Shown: piece after piece, positions 1-7,488 of the stretch | How positions within the stretch are numbered: position 1 is the first letter of the stretch | Layout: the number at the start of each line of letters is the position of its first letter | Source of the DNA: Shewanella sp. CG12_big_fil_rev_8_21_14_0_65_47_15 | GTDB taxonomy: Bacteria > Pseudomonadota > Gammaproteobacteria > Enterobacterales > Shewanellaceae | Reading direction: 5' to 3' | Assembly (NCBI RefSeq): GCF_002783505.1 | Contig: NZ_PFGL01000022.1 | Location: 45,826-109,825 of the forward strand | DNA length: 64,000 nucleotides | The notes under the pieces: model-generated | The model's database searches: none | The model's input: the letters and a program-made list of their open reading frames with translations, nothing else | Told to the model about the DNA's origin: nothing | Position numbers and translations under genes: made by a program

Positions 1-2
1 TC

Positions 3-1250
3 ATCGAGACTTGGGATAACTGGTCATTATTGCCCACGGCGAGTTTTAGCAGTTCGGGAGGCGATACTCGATACTCCTTCGGGATAAAGGAAGATAACCT
101 GCTCGGCACTGGAATACGCACACGCTTAAAGTACCAGTCCGATGAGTCGCGCACGGGTTACAAATTTGCCTTTGAAGCCCCGATCAGCATTATCGAACAT
201 GGCATAGTCGCCGCCGAGTTTTACGATAACAGTGATGGTCAAGCCAAGCATGTGTATGTGAGCAAACCCTTCTACGCCCTTGATACACAAACCATGTACT
301 CGGCGGAGTTTTTGGACGATAGTCGTATCGATACCCTGCGGCAGAACGGCCAAGATCTGAATGAGTTTGCACACAATGTCGACTACCTCAACCTGCAGTA
401 CGGTTGGTTAATTGATAAAAATACTGACAATCTTTCCCGCGTCATCACAGGCTTTACCCAAGATAAACATGAATTTGCCAACTTAGACACCTACCCCAAC
501 TCTGATCTTCCGCAGGACAGGGACTTTATGTACCCTTGGGTGGCCTATGAGTTTATCCAAGATGATTTTCATGTACTGAACAATGTCCATCTGATCACGA
601 ATAACGAGGACTTTAATTTAGGCTGGTATCACTATCTGCAATTTGGCATAGAAACCAAAGATATAGAGGATAACAGCCCCCTCGGCTACCACCTTAAGTG
701 GCAAAGTAGCGCGGGCTACAAGTTTGACGATCAGCTGTGGTTATTCGAAATGGGCGGTTCCAGTACGTTAGGGACGACTCAAGCAGACACCTATCAACTC
801 AATGCCCAAGCCGAGTACTTCTACCAAATCAACCCCAAATGGACAGCCTATGGTAAGGCATGGGGCAGCATCTCTGACAATACTTATCTGGATCTCACAA
901 CGGGGCTGGGGGATGAAACCGGCGTGCGCGGTTATCCCAACGATTACCAACTGGGTGACAACCAATGGTTACTGACCGCCGAAATACGCAATTACCCCAA
1001 TATTAATCTGTATCAGTTGGCAGAGCTTGGTTGGGCCGTTTTTACCGATCTCGGTCAAGCCTCGGGTGGACCACTGGCCGAAAATAACGAAGTCAGTGGC
1101 CCACTCGGCAGTGTTGGGATAGGAGCCCGCATTTACTCTTCACGCTCCAGCTACGGCAACGTCGCCCATATTGACTTTTCCATCCCCTATACCGGGGGAG
1201 ATTCGGTGAATAGCTGGGAATGGCGTGTCTTAGTCAAACAAAGCTTTTAA
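3..1250 (+). CDS. BamA/TamA-like (Omp85) outer membrane protein, 5' end cut by window
   Basis: The frame is open from base 3 without a start, so the gene begins upstream; 415 residues are visible. The visible part looks like the membrane barrel of an Omp85-family surface antigen: alternating aromatic/polar strands, a GVRGYP motif at about residue 300 (the VRG(F/Y) motif typical of lumen loop L6), and a C-terminal phenylalanine, the beta-barrel assembly signal. No POTRA domain is in view, but it would lie upstream. The family inserts or translocates proteins or lipids at the outer membrane; the substrate cannot be told from this sequence. No clear terminator follows the stop codon. Confidence 0.8.
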   Translation: METWDNWSLLPTASFSSSGGDTRYSFGIKEDNLLGTGIRTRLKYQSDESRTGYKFAFEAPISIIEHGIVAAEFYDNSDGQAKHVYVSKPFYALDTQTMYSAEFLDDSRIDTLRQNGQDLNEFAHNVDYLNLQYGWLIDKNTDNLSRVITGFTQDKHEFANLDTYPNSDLPQDRDFMYPWVAYEFIQDDFHVLNNVHLITNNEDFNLGWYHYLQFGIETKDIEDNSPLGYHLKWQSSAGYKFDDQLWLFEMGGSSTLGTTQADTYQLNAQAEYFYQINPKWTAYGKAWGSISDNTYLDLTTGLGDETGVRGYPNDYQLGDNQWLLTAEIRNYPNINLYQLAELGWAVFTDLGQASGGPLAENNEVSGPLGSVGIGARIYSSRSSYGNVAHIDFSIPYTGGDSVNSWEWRVLVKQSF

Positions 1251-1510
1251 TGCGTTTGTTTATCAGAATACCGCCCTCAAAAGCGTCCATAATGGGTCTC
1301 AGAGGTAGGCTAGGATCCTAAAGTTTAAAGTTAAGTGTATTTAGAATCTGGTATCGCATCCAATACAATTGAAGTGTATTTATTTGGCTCTATGAGCCGC
1401 ACTCCTAGTGCTATATCCACGGTATTTATTGAAGCATACATGGTGACCGTGTTAAGTGTTCATATATAAGCTGTCTATATTAAGGTTTAATGGCATTGAT
1501 TGAAGCCAAT
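1251..1510. other. AT-rich spacer between Omp85 gene and cassette cluster
   Basis: No credible coding frame was found. It holds an 11-bp direct repeat (AAGTGTATTTA near 1334 and 1372) and a hairpin with 7-bp perfect arms (GGCATTG 1492-1498, CAATGCC 1507-1513). The hairpin touches the outer edge of the terminal attC-like site, so it may mark the host side of the cassette insertion. No T-tract follows it. Confidence 0.4.
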
Positions 1511-1591
1511 GCCTAAGTGAGTCAATAGTTCTACCGCCGCAAGGAACGAGCGTCCGGCGCCGCGGGCGCGTTGTAAATTGCTTTGTTATAG
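1511..1591 (-). repeat. attC-like site C (degenerate), 3' of the HNH gene
   Basis: Read on the minus strand, an R''-like box CTATAAC (1591-1585) overlaps the TAA of the HNH gene and an R'-like box CTTAGGC (1517-1511) closes the site. The interior is very GC-rich with inverted repeats. The R' box has C for the expected first G of GTTRRRY, so this distal site may be inactive. Its length of 81 bp matches the other two sites, which is the main support. Confidence 0.45.
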
Positions 1592-2158
1592 CTTTGCATA
1601 TTCTCTTGCTATTGTTTGATTGATTTCAGTTGCCAACGTTTGAGCCTGACGCATAGTACGTTGTACCGACTCCCAATTAGCCCAGTGCTGTTCCCATTTT
1701 TCTTTGCCAACCACCGATTCAAAATCAACTTTTGTTGGTTCTAGCCACGTCTCATATTTTTGCAGTTTTTCGATGCGCTGCTTAAGATCTGGTACGCCTC
1801 TAGATTTTGGTGACAACTTTGCAGAGCTTGTAATCCAAGCATGCCAAGGCTTATTGCCCTTTGATTGATTGCACTTACCGCAAGCAGGAACCAAATTATG
1901 AATTTCGGAAATATAGCCCGTTGGCTTTTTGTTAAGCACTAAAGGCCGCAAATGATCCCACTCCGAAGCAGTAGCCCCACAGTATGCACATTGGAAACTA
2001 TCGTGATCCATGCCAAGAATATCAAGGGCGTTTTTCACTTGCTCATTTGTCGGAACAATTATCGGAATAATTGAGTTTATAAATGAATTGGTGATGCTTG
2101 ACGATCTTCCCGTGATTTTCATCGGGGTTGGCATCCTGAATAATGATAAGTAATCCAT
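1586..2158 (-). CDS. HNH endonuclease-like protein (cassette gene)
   Basis: A 190-residue protein. The core at about residues 55-105 shows a CxxC pair (CAYC), the WDHLRPL segment with the expected catalytic His, then HNLVPACGKCNQSKG with a second CxxC and the Asn of an HNH zinc finger. This fits a metal-dependent HNH nuclease. The C-terminal 80 residues are helical and charged and I recognise nothing in them. The ATG follows GAAGAG and lies 11-17 bases inside the preceding attC R' box, as expected for an integron cassette. The stop overlaps the next R'' box. HNH proteins serve in restriction, homing and phage defence; the actual role here is unknown. Confidence 0.75.
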   Translation of the reverse strand: MDYLSLFRMPTPMKITGRSSSITNSFINSIIPIIVPTNEQVKNALDILGMDHDSFQCAYCGATASEWDHLRPLVLNKKPTGYISEIHNLVPACGKCNQSKGNKPWHAWITSSAKLSPKSRGVPDLKQRIEKLQKYETWLEPTKVDFESVVGKEKWEQHWANWESVQRTMRQAQTLATEINQTIAREYAKL

Positions 2159-2168
2159 AACTCTTCAG

Positions 2169-2252
2169 CTATAACGCCCGCAGTGCGCGCGGCTTTGTAG
2201 TAGAGGCGTAACCGCAACGAAAAAGTCGTCGCCGTCCCTGTGATTGTTAGAC
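2169..2252 (-). repeat. attC-like site B between Abi_C and HNH cassettes
   Basis: On the minus strand it opens with GTCTAAC (2252-2246), a perfect RYYYAAC R'' box that overlaps the stop of the Abi_C gene, and closes with GCGTTATAG (R' box GTTATAG, 2175-2169), close to GTTRRRY. The interior carries an imperfect palindrome: GCGACGA pairs with TCGTTGC around a short T-rich loop. Length is 84 bp. This is the layout of an integron recombination site. Confidence 0.6.
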
Positions 2253-3071
2253 TTTTTTGGCATGTAGCACCTCCATAATAAAGACCACCAAAGTGTGTGC
2301 AGCGTTTACAACAAGCCGTGCCTCTGCAACCACAATACTTGGTGGGTTAGACCCGCGACCATGAGCAGAGCCAATGTGAGACCGAAAGGCTCCTACACCA
2401 TCAATGATTGAAGAAATACCTTTGAGCACTTTGTGCTGATCAGCAGCCAGAGTGACATCGGTATTCAGTGCAAGGTGTGGCTGAACGATGCCCCACAGTG
2501 GCATCACATTAAGTTTACTTGGCATAGCTAGCTCATCGAAGCTTTCGATGTAGAACTTTAGCGTGGCTTCGATAATTGAACAGGATGCGGTTACTGATGT
2601 GTGAGGATCACTTTGGATATGCTCAATTGCTCTTTCAAATTCCTTTTCAATGGATGAGAAATCACCTGATCTCAGATAGTCTTCCAGAGTTTTAGTAATT
2701 GGCGTTGAGCCAGCTTTCGTCACGTACCCATTGGTTCGATAGACCAGCTGATTTTTCGCTAATGCGGCATTAATTCTCGCTTGGCCTTCGGTCACCTTGG
2801 TTGATATTGGCCCACCAAAAAGTGAAGAGGAAGGCTCCTGATCCATGTACTCCTGAATCACAGCGCCTAGAACTTCTAGCGCATCAGTTTTAGGATCTTC
2901 GTTGCAGCGCTTTAGCCAGTTACTGCACTTCTTTTCGCAATTACCCTCAGGAACTTCCCCCGGCGCTCCACTTTCCATAAAGAGCGTATCAAGCTTGGAG
3001 TGACTGTGATAATGATCAGCGATTACAAAAGCTACTGCTCCGATAACCGAATTTGGTATTTGATGATTCAA
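2247..3071 (-). CDS. abortive infection (Abi_C-like) family protein (cassette gene)
   Basis: A 274-residue protein starting at TTG, chosen because a strong GGAGG lies 7 bases upstream, just inside the attC R' box. The C-terminal 90 residues contain an (R/S)xxxGSAHGRG stretch followed by a hydrophobic helix, the pattern of the 'abortive infection protein-like C-terminal' domain, which resembles HEPN folds with an RNase-type active site. The N-terminal part has several Cys (CEKKC near residue 45) and no recognised domain. Proteins with this domain are common in phage-defence loci; that this one acts in defence is inference. It is bounded on both sides by attC-like sites and has no promoter of its own that I can see. 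Confidence 0.65.
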   Translation of the reverse strand: MNHQIPNSVIGAVAFVIADHYHSHSKLDTLFMESGAPGEVPEGNCEKKCSNWLKRCNEDPKTDALEVLGAVIQEYMDQEPSSSLFGGPISTKVTEGQARINAALAKNQLVYRTNGYVTKAGSTPITKTLEDYLRSGDFSSIEKEFERAIEHIQSDPHTSVTASCSIIEATLKFYIESFDELAMPSKLNVMPLWGIVQPHLALNTDVTLAADQHKVLKGISSIIDGVGAFRSHIGSAHGRGSNPPSIVVAEARLVVNAAHTLVVFIMEVLHAKKV

Positions 3072-3087
3072 ACTCGAGCCTCCGTGA

Positions 3088-3168
3088 ACCTAACGCTCGC
3101 CACAAACTTGAGCAACGTGTTGCAAGTGGAGCGTCCAAAGGGAGCGATGCTGACTGGCCTTGTTAAAG
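3088..3168 (-). repeat. attC-like site A between the unknown protein and Abi_C cassettes
   Basis: Read on the minus strand, the R'' box CTTTAAC (3168-3162) overlaps the TAA of the upstream gene. The R' box is GTTAGGT (3094-3088), a perfect GTTRRRY, in the context GAGCGTTAGG. The centre is an imperfect palindrome in which ACTTG and CAAC pair with GTTG and CAAGT. Length is 81 bp. It is the best-preserved R' of the three sites. Confidence 0.6.
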
Positions 3169-3675
3169 GTCACCTTTAGCAGCCTCATACATTTCATTGT
3201 TAAGCTTTTCCAAGACCTCGTCAGTTAAACCGTACTTAATTGCAGCAGATCTAGAAATCGGATTTAAAATGTCTTCAACTGAATTAAATAACTTAATAGC
3301 ATCTTCAAGTTCACTTATCATCTTGTTTCTGCCAGCTTCGTTTATAAAATCTAAAGCACGGTCGAAAAAATAGGCATGAGCCAACCAGTTTCTTTTTTGC
3401 AATGCCAGTGAGAGAGCAATTTCAATATCGCTATCGAGTACACTAATTTCTTTTATTGCACCCAGCAGGCGGCCCATAGTTTTCTTCGACAATGCGTCAT
3501 CAAATCGGTCAAAATCTGCTTCCCATTTTTCACGACTTTCAAACTTAGGCACGTTTTCCTTAAAAAAATCAAAGACAATAAGTAACTGAACTATTGATTG
3601 CTCAACACATTGTGCTCGGTACATTGCGAGGCCAAAGTATGCGTAGACTTCTTTGCAGTGTTCAGACGTATCCAT
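3163..3675 (-). CDS. hypothetical helical protein (first cassette gene)
   Basis: 170 residues from the ATG at 3675, preceded by AAAGG at 7 bases. A start 45 bases further upstream is possible, but that frame would cross the cassette boundary (GTTAAAG at 3688-3682) and lacks a better ribosome site. The protein is alpha-helical, with no signal peptide or membrane segment. A RNWLAHAYFF segment near residue 95 resembles the RxxxxH region of HEPN-like or HI0074-type proteins, but this is only a visual likeness. I do not recognise the family. Its position as the 5'-most cassette means it would be the best expressed if a promoter lies upstream. Confidence 0.6.
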   Translation of the reverse strand: MDTSEHCKEVYAYFGLAMYRAQCVEQSIVQLLIVFDFFKENVPKFESREKWEADFDRFDDALSKKTMGRLLGAIKEISVLDSDIEIALSLALQKRNWLAHAYFFDRALDFINEAGRNKMISELEDAIKLFNSVEDILNPISRSAAIKYGLTDEVLEKLNNEMYEAAKGDL

Positions 3676-3832
3676 CGTAACCTTTAACAGTGTATTACCC
3701 GCTCTTCTAATAAAACCCAACCAGAATAGAGTTAGACATGGGAATAAATGAGTAAATAATGTAATTATGCCAATAAGTTAACATCAGCATCAGTGGTCTA
3801 TCAACATTTTTCATCCAGAAAAATCGAGACCT

Positions 3833-3865
3833 TATTTACCGAGAAGCGTTTTAGCTCGGTAAATA
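3833..3865. repeat. perfect inverted repeat, 11-bp arms
   Basis: TATTTACCGAG is followed after 11 bases by its exact reverse complement CTCGGTAAATA. There is no T-tract, so it is not an obvious terminator. It could be an operator, a recombination site or a stem in an RNA. Confidence 0.6.
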
Positions 3866-4099
3866 GTATTAGGCAAAGTGAAAGAGTAATAATTTCAGTT
3901 AATTGCATAAGCACCAAGCAAAAAACGATACCTTTAGTTTCGATTTGAAGCCAGTTTATAAATTTCACATTATACCTGTGTGTCTAAACAGCGCTTGAGG
4001 TTGGAACGCTCCGAGATTTCCTCTTACTAAAGAAATACAGTAAGGTGTAACAAGACTTTGTTTCTTTTGACCAAAAACTACCGTAAATCAGCTTCTTAG

Positions 4100-4136
4100 A
4101 AAACGTAGAGAGGGTTCGACTCCCTCGCTACGTTTT
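4100..4136 (+). other. tRNA-like T-arm plus acceptor-like minihelix
   Basis: GAGGG (4110-4114) pairs with CCCTC (4122-4126) around the 7-base loop TTCGACT, which fits the tRNA T-loop consensus TTCRANY exactly. Flanking arms AAAACGTAG (4100-4108) and CTACGTTTT (4128-4136) pair perfectly with one A/G mismatch at the junction. There is no D arm, anticodon arm or CCA, so it is not a functional tRNA gene. It may be a tRNA remnant, an attachment-site remnant or a tRNA mimic. Confidence 0.5.
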
Positions 4137-4182
4137 CAGGAAATTTCAGCTAACGCAGTGCCGACCTACCCTTATTTTTATA

Positions 4183-4362
4183 TTATTGCCACTTTTCATA
4201 CGCCAAATAACCTAAGTACGCGACTAAAAGAATACGAATTACGATGCTGTAATTGGAATAACCCAGTTTAATTTCACTTTGCTCATACTCAACCCAGACT
4301 GTTATATCAGGCTGTGCTAAATCAAGTGCTAAATCAGGCCATCCATAGTAAATCAATAACAT
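4183..4362 (-). CDS. small putative membrane protein, 59 aa
   Basis: An ATG frame of 59 codons ending in TAA. The N-terminal half is acidic and aromatic (YYGWPDLALDLAQPD); residues 38-54 form a hydrophobic stretch (YSIVIRILLVAYLGYLAY) that fits one membrane helix, ending EKWQ. AGGGG lies 5-9 bases before the ATG, within the stem of a GCCCC/GGGGC hairpin, so folding could hide the ribosome site. I do not recognise the family, and the frame could be chance; the coherent helix and ribosome site argue for it. Confidence 0.4.
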   Translation of the reverse strand: MLLIYYGWPDLALDLAQPDITVWVEYEQSEIKLGYSNYSIVIRILLVAYLGYLAYEKWQ

Positions 4363-4365
4363 AAT

Positions 4366-4388
4366 GCCCCTAATTATTGGGGCTTTTT
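4366..4388 (+). terminator. hairpin with T-tract
   Basis: GCCCC (4366-4370) pairs with GGGGC (4379-4383) around TAATTATT and is followed by TTTTT on the plus strand. No plus-strand gene ends nearby, so it may serve an unseen transcript. On the minus strand the same stem includes the ribosome site of the small ORF at 4183-4362. Confidence 0.45.
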
Positions 4389-4415
4389 ACTTATCAGATA
4401 TCACTAGAGGTAGTT

Positions 4416-4889
4416 TTAAGCTCGGTACACGCTACAACTAAAACAACCAGGATTGGCATTGTGAATTTGGATATAGCTCACTTCAGCATTTAAAAACTGC
4501 TGACGAACCGCATTTGCTAATCCCGTACCCTGTAAAGTCTCGGCGTGCACCATAGCGTGATTGCAATTATAAGCTCTGATGGATAGTAATCTTGCCGTCA
4601 ATATCTCTGGGATCTCATTCACATCCAACTCGGCTTGTTCAGCATTTTCTCGAATATAAATGGGGCCAGAAGCGCGATAAGGCGAATTGACATCGTGATA
4701 TCTGAAAGGTACTAGTAGCACTCTCTCGCCGATCTCAGCCTCCTTCAGAGAGACCCGGCAAGGGTAACCAGGTTTAGTATCGGCAACCACCCATCTCGCA
4801 TTGGCCTGTTCTAGTGCTCGATCACTTAACCCCATCAATCCAGAAAATTGACCCCGCTCTAGCGCTTTTATTTTGAAGTTTGTGTCCAT
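4416..4889 (-). CDS. DUF1203 domain-containing protein
   Basis: 157 residues from the ATG at 4889 (MDTNFKIKAL). The frame is open further upstream, but that extension is unlike the family and approaches the plus-strand symporter promoter. The sequence has features I associate with DUF1203: PGYPCRVSL near residue 40, an ERVLLVPF strand, SPYRASGPIYIRE in the middle, and PGCFSCSVYRA at the C-terminus. No signal peptide. Biochemical function of the family is not known. It is divergent from the symporter gene. The ribosome site is weak. Confidence 0.7.
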   Translation of the reverse strand: MDTNFKIKALERGQFSGLMGLSDRALEQANARWVVADTKPGYPCRVSLKEAEIGERVLLVPFRYHDVNSPYRASGPIYIRENAEQAELDVNEIPEILTARLLSIRAYNCNHAMVHAETLQGTGLANAVRQQFLNAEVSYIQIHNANPGCFSCSVYRA

Positions 4890-5107
4890 ATTGGCTACCC
4901 GTCGGTTAAAAATACTATGATAGCCATTCGATAGTAGCGTACTCGCCGTTTTCGGAACTCTATCCTCAAAAATGACAATCATTTCTTGCGCTATGGCGAA
5001 CGACTCGCTAGCTTGAGCATGTCCCTGCAGCACGGTGAATTCTCATCATTTGGGCGTACCTTATTGCTAAACAAATTCATGATAAAAATAACAATAGGCG
5101 CTTACCT

Positions 5108-6304
5108 ATGTGGCAAAAACTCAAACCCTACAAAGATTCAATCGTGCTGCTCAGTGCATTATTACTCGGCGGCGTGCTCGGTGTCGGCTGGCCAGAAGTG
5201 GCACTCAAGCTCAAACCGTTAGGGCAAATATTCCTCAATTTACTGTTTATGATTATCGTGCCCTTAGTGGCGATTAGTGTGACCTCCTCCATCGCCCGTA
5301 TGACAGATCTCAAGAAGCTCGGTGCCCTGTTAGTGTCAATCATGGCGGTATCGATAGTGATGGCGATTATCCCCGCGGTTGGGATTATTGGGCTCGCCTT
5401 GTTTTTCGATCCCGCCCAAGGTGTCACCCTAGATCTTAAGCAAACCATAGGCGATACCGCAGGGACTATGGATTTCGTTGGCCTGCTAACCACCAATGAT
5501 TTTTCAGGTTTATTGTCAAAATCCAATATCTTAGCTCTGATCATTATGTCAGTGATTGCGGGGATCGCGATTGGTCAATCGGGGGAGGATGGCAGAAAAG
5601 TCTCGGCATTACTCGACAGTTTTAATACCGTTATCATGAAGATAGTGTCGATCATTATGGTGGCGGCCCCCGTGGGACTGGGTGCCTATTTTGCCGCAAC
5701 GATGGCGAGCCAAGATCCTCAACTTGTGGTCACCTTTGCCCGCGCCATTGGCCTATTTATGATCGCCTGCTTTATCTATCTCACTGTGGGTTCCACCTTT
5801 TACGCTTGGCTTGGTGGCGGTGTGCACGGCATCAAACAATTTTGGCGCTTCGCCCTCGAACCCGCAGTGACGGCACTCGGCACCACCTCCTCACTGGCCA
5901 CCTTACCCGTCACCCTAAGAACCGCGCTAAAGATGGGTATTAAGCCCGAAATTGCCGATATCAGCCTGCCATTGTTGGTCAATTTAAATAAGGGCGGCGC
6001 CTCAATCATCACGGCCTTAAAAATCGTATTTATCTACTCGCTATTGGGATTAGATTTCACCGTGGATGTGTTTATGGTGACCATTTTGATTTCGGTTTTG
6101 TCGGCCTTTATTATTGGTGGAGTACCGGGCGGTGCCTTCCTCGGGGAGATTTTTATCGTCACGACCTTAGGTTTACCTATGGAGACTATCCCCATTTTAG
6201 TGGTGATAGGGGCGATTACCGATGCGCCTTCAACCGTGATCAACGTAGTACACGATCTCAACGCCTGCCAGATAGTCGAACGGCTAAACCGCAAACGGCT
6301 TTAA
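5108..6304 (+). CDS. dicarboxylate/amino acid:cation symporter (DAACS/SDF family)
   Basis: 398 residues, mostly hydrophobic, with about eight membrane helices and two re-entrant regions. Family signatures are visible: LNLLFMIIVPLVAISV in helix 2-3, the serine-rich GTTSSLATLPVT hairpin at about residue 258-270, and GGASIITALK followed by a substrate-binding helix with PGGAFLG and DAPSTVINV. The family imports glutamate, aspartate or C4-dicarboxylates with Na+ or H+ at the inner membrane; the exact substrate cannot be called. The ATG at 5108 is the only good start. The gene is monocistronic and ends in a bidirectional terminator. Confidence 0.88.
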   Translation: MWQKLKPYKDSIVLLSALLLGGVLGVGWPEVALKLKPLGQIFLNLLFMIIVPLVAISVTSSIARMTDLKKLGALLVSIMAVSIVMAIIPAVGIIGLALFFDPAQGVTLDLKQTIGDTAGTMDFVGLLTTNDFSGLLSKSNILALIIMSVIAGIAIGQSGEDGRKVSALLDSFNTVIMKIVSIIMVAAPVGLGAYFAATMASQDPQLVVTFARAIGLFMIACFIYLTVGSTFYAWLGGGVHGIKQFWRFALEPAVTALGTTSSLATLPVTLRTALKMGIKPEIADISLPLLVNLNKGGASIITALKIVFIYSLLGLDFTVDVFMVTILISVLSAFIIGGVPGGAFLGEIFIVTTLGLPMETIPILVVIGAITDAPSTVINVVHDLNACQIVERLNRKRL

Positions 6305-6321
6305 TGCTTTGTCTACTGATA

Positions 6322-6351
6322 AAAATGCCCAGACTAGGGTTTGGGCATTTT
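6322..6351. terminator. bidirectional rho-independent terminator
   Basis: AAAATGCCCA (6322-6331) and TGGGCATTTT (6342-6351) form a 10-bp stem with T-tracts on both strands, between the converging symporter and aminotransferase-fold genes. Confidence 0.85.
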
Positions 6352-6362
6352 ATCATCCAACA

Positions 6363-7484
6363 TTATCGATTGGCTTTTATCACCGCCAATAACTGTTGAA
6401 TATCGGCCTTATCGTTATAGAGATGGGGCGATACCCGGATCCCCAGACTGCGGGCATCGACGCTGATGTTCGCCTTAGCCAGGGCCGCCAGCACTTGCGC
6501 CTGCTGTTCGCCAAACTGCAATACCAAAGTACCACTGCGTTTATCCGCTTCCCGAGGTGACACTATCTCTTGATCTAACTCATCCATAATTACATCAAGC
6601 AGTAACTGGTTGCACTTGCGCAATTGCTCTGAGCCGATATCGGCAAAATAATGAATGCTGTGGGCGGCAATGGCATAGGGCGCGATAGAAGGCGTCCCGC
6701 CCCAAAAGCGCAGTGCCGTTGGATGGTAACGAAAATCGTGGATATCGAACTCAAAGGGATTTTCATGGCTAAACCAGCCTACATCCTTAGGCTGACAACT
6801 CGGTAATATGTTGGGATTAACCCACAGATAGGCGGCGCCAGGACCCGCACAGAGCCATTTGACACTCGAGCCGATTAAGAAATCAGGCTGTAATTTGGCC
6901 AAATTTAATGGAATGATCCCCGCCGATTGCGCCACATCCACCAAACTTAAACAACCTCGCTCCCGTGCCAGCGTGAATATTTCTGCCAGTGGCGCCTGTT
7001 GCCCCGTATTGGAATAGGCATGGCTGACAAACACCAGATCCACATCGGCACTCATATGGCTGTCCCACACATTAGGGTCGGTAATATCTAACCCCTTAGG
7101 GATAAAGCGCAGCTCACAACTGCTTGGCAACGCTTTTTTAAGGGCAAATCCCATGCTCGGAAAATCTTGCTCACTCATCAGCACAACCGCGTGTTCGCGA
7201 TTTAATCGGTCGAGGGACATCACTATCTTGGTCAGCGCACTAGAGAGATTGACCTGGGGGCAAAAATCCTTCTGTTGACCATTAAACAGTTTAGATAGGG
7301 CAAAGGTAAAATCATCAATTACAGCCAGCCATTGACCCCAAGGTTCACGCCCTGAGTCCTGCCAAGGTGCAAAAAATGCCTCCTTAAAGACTTGTTCTGT
7401 CGATTTAAGCGGCCGACCAACGGAGTGATTTAACAGATACCCTGGGCCTGCGAGGCAAAAATCCTTTTTAAAATCGCTAAACAT
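6363..7484 (-). CDS. kynureninase-like PLP-dependent enzyme (class V aminotransferase fold)
   Basis: 373 residues, cytosolic. The order of elements fits a fold-type I, class V enzyme: LNHSVGRP near the N-terminus, VSHAYSNTG in the middle, LSLVDVAQSAGIIPLNL with the Asp that contacts the PLP pyridine nitrogen, then GSSVKWLCAGPGAAYLWV with the Schiff-base lysine, closely resembling kynureninase. FWGGTPSIAPYAIAA is also kynureninase-like. It is slightly short for KynU (about 410-420). It lies 4 bases after the PrnB/IDO-like gene, so the two are surely cotranscribed, which suggests a pathway acting on tryptophan or a related indole. The substrate is not established by sequence. Confidence 0.78.
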   Translation of the reverse strand: MFSDFKKDFCLAGPGYLLNHSVGRPLKSTEQVFKEAFFAPWQDSGREPWGQWLAVIDDFTFALSKLFNGQQKDFCPQVNLSSALTKIVMSLDRLNREHAVVLMSEQDFPSMGFALKKALPSSCELRFIPKGLDITDPNVWDSHMSADVDLVFVSHAYSNTGQQAPLAEIFTLARERGCLSLVDVAQSAGIIPLNLAKLQPDFLIGSSVKWLCAGPGAAYLWVNPNILPSCQPKDVGWFSHENPFEFDIHDFRYHPTALRFWGGTPSIAPYAIAAHSIHYFADIGSEQLRKCNQLLLDVIMDELDQEIVSPREADKRSGTLVLQFGEQQAQVLAALAKANISVDARSLGIRVSPHLYNDKADIQQLLAVIKANR

Positions 7485-7488
7485 CGTA

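Larger units (their letters stand above)
3676..4182. other. spacer upstream of the cassettes, with structured elements
   Basis: No protein-coding frame is convincing here. It holds the cassette boundary GTTAAAG on the minus strand (3688-3682), a GTCTAAC box (3737-3731) that could pair with it as a 56-bp degenerate attC or attI remnant, an 11-bp inverted repeat at 3833-3865, and a tRNA-like minihelix at 4100-4136. Base composition is AT-rich compared with neighbouring genes. No integrase gene is present here or elsewhere in the window. Confidence 0.4.

Noticed and set aside
3682..3737. A fourth attC or an attI site upstream of the first cassette
   Set aside because: A GTCTAAC box and GTTAAAG box are present, but the 56-bp interior shows little pairing; kept only as a weak possibility.
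4100..4136. A functional tRNA gene
   Set aside because: Only the T arm and an acceptor-like stem are present; D and anticodon arms are missing.
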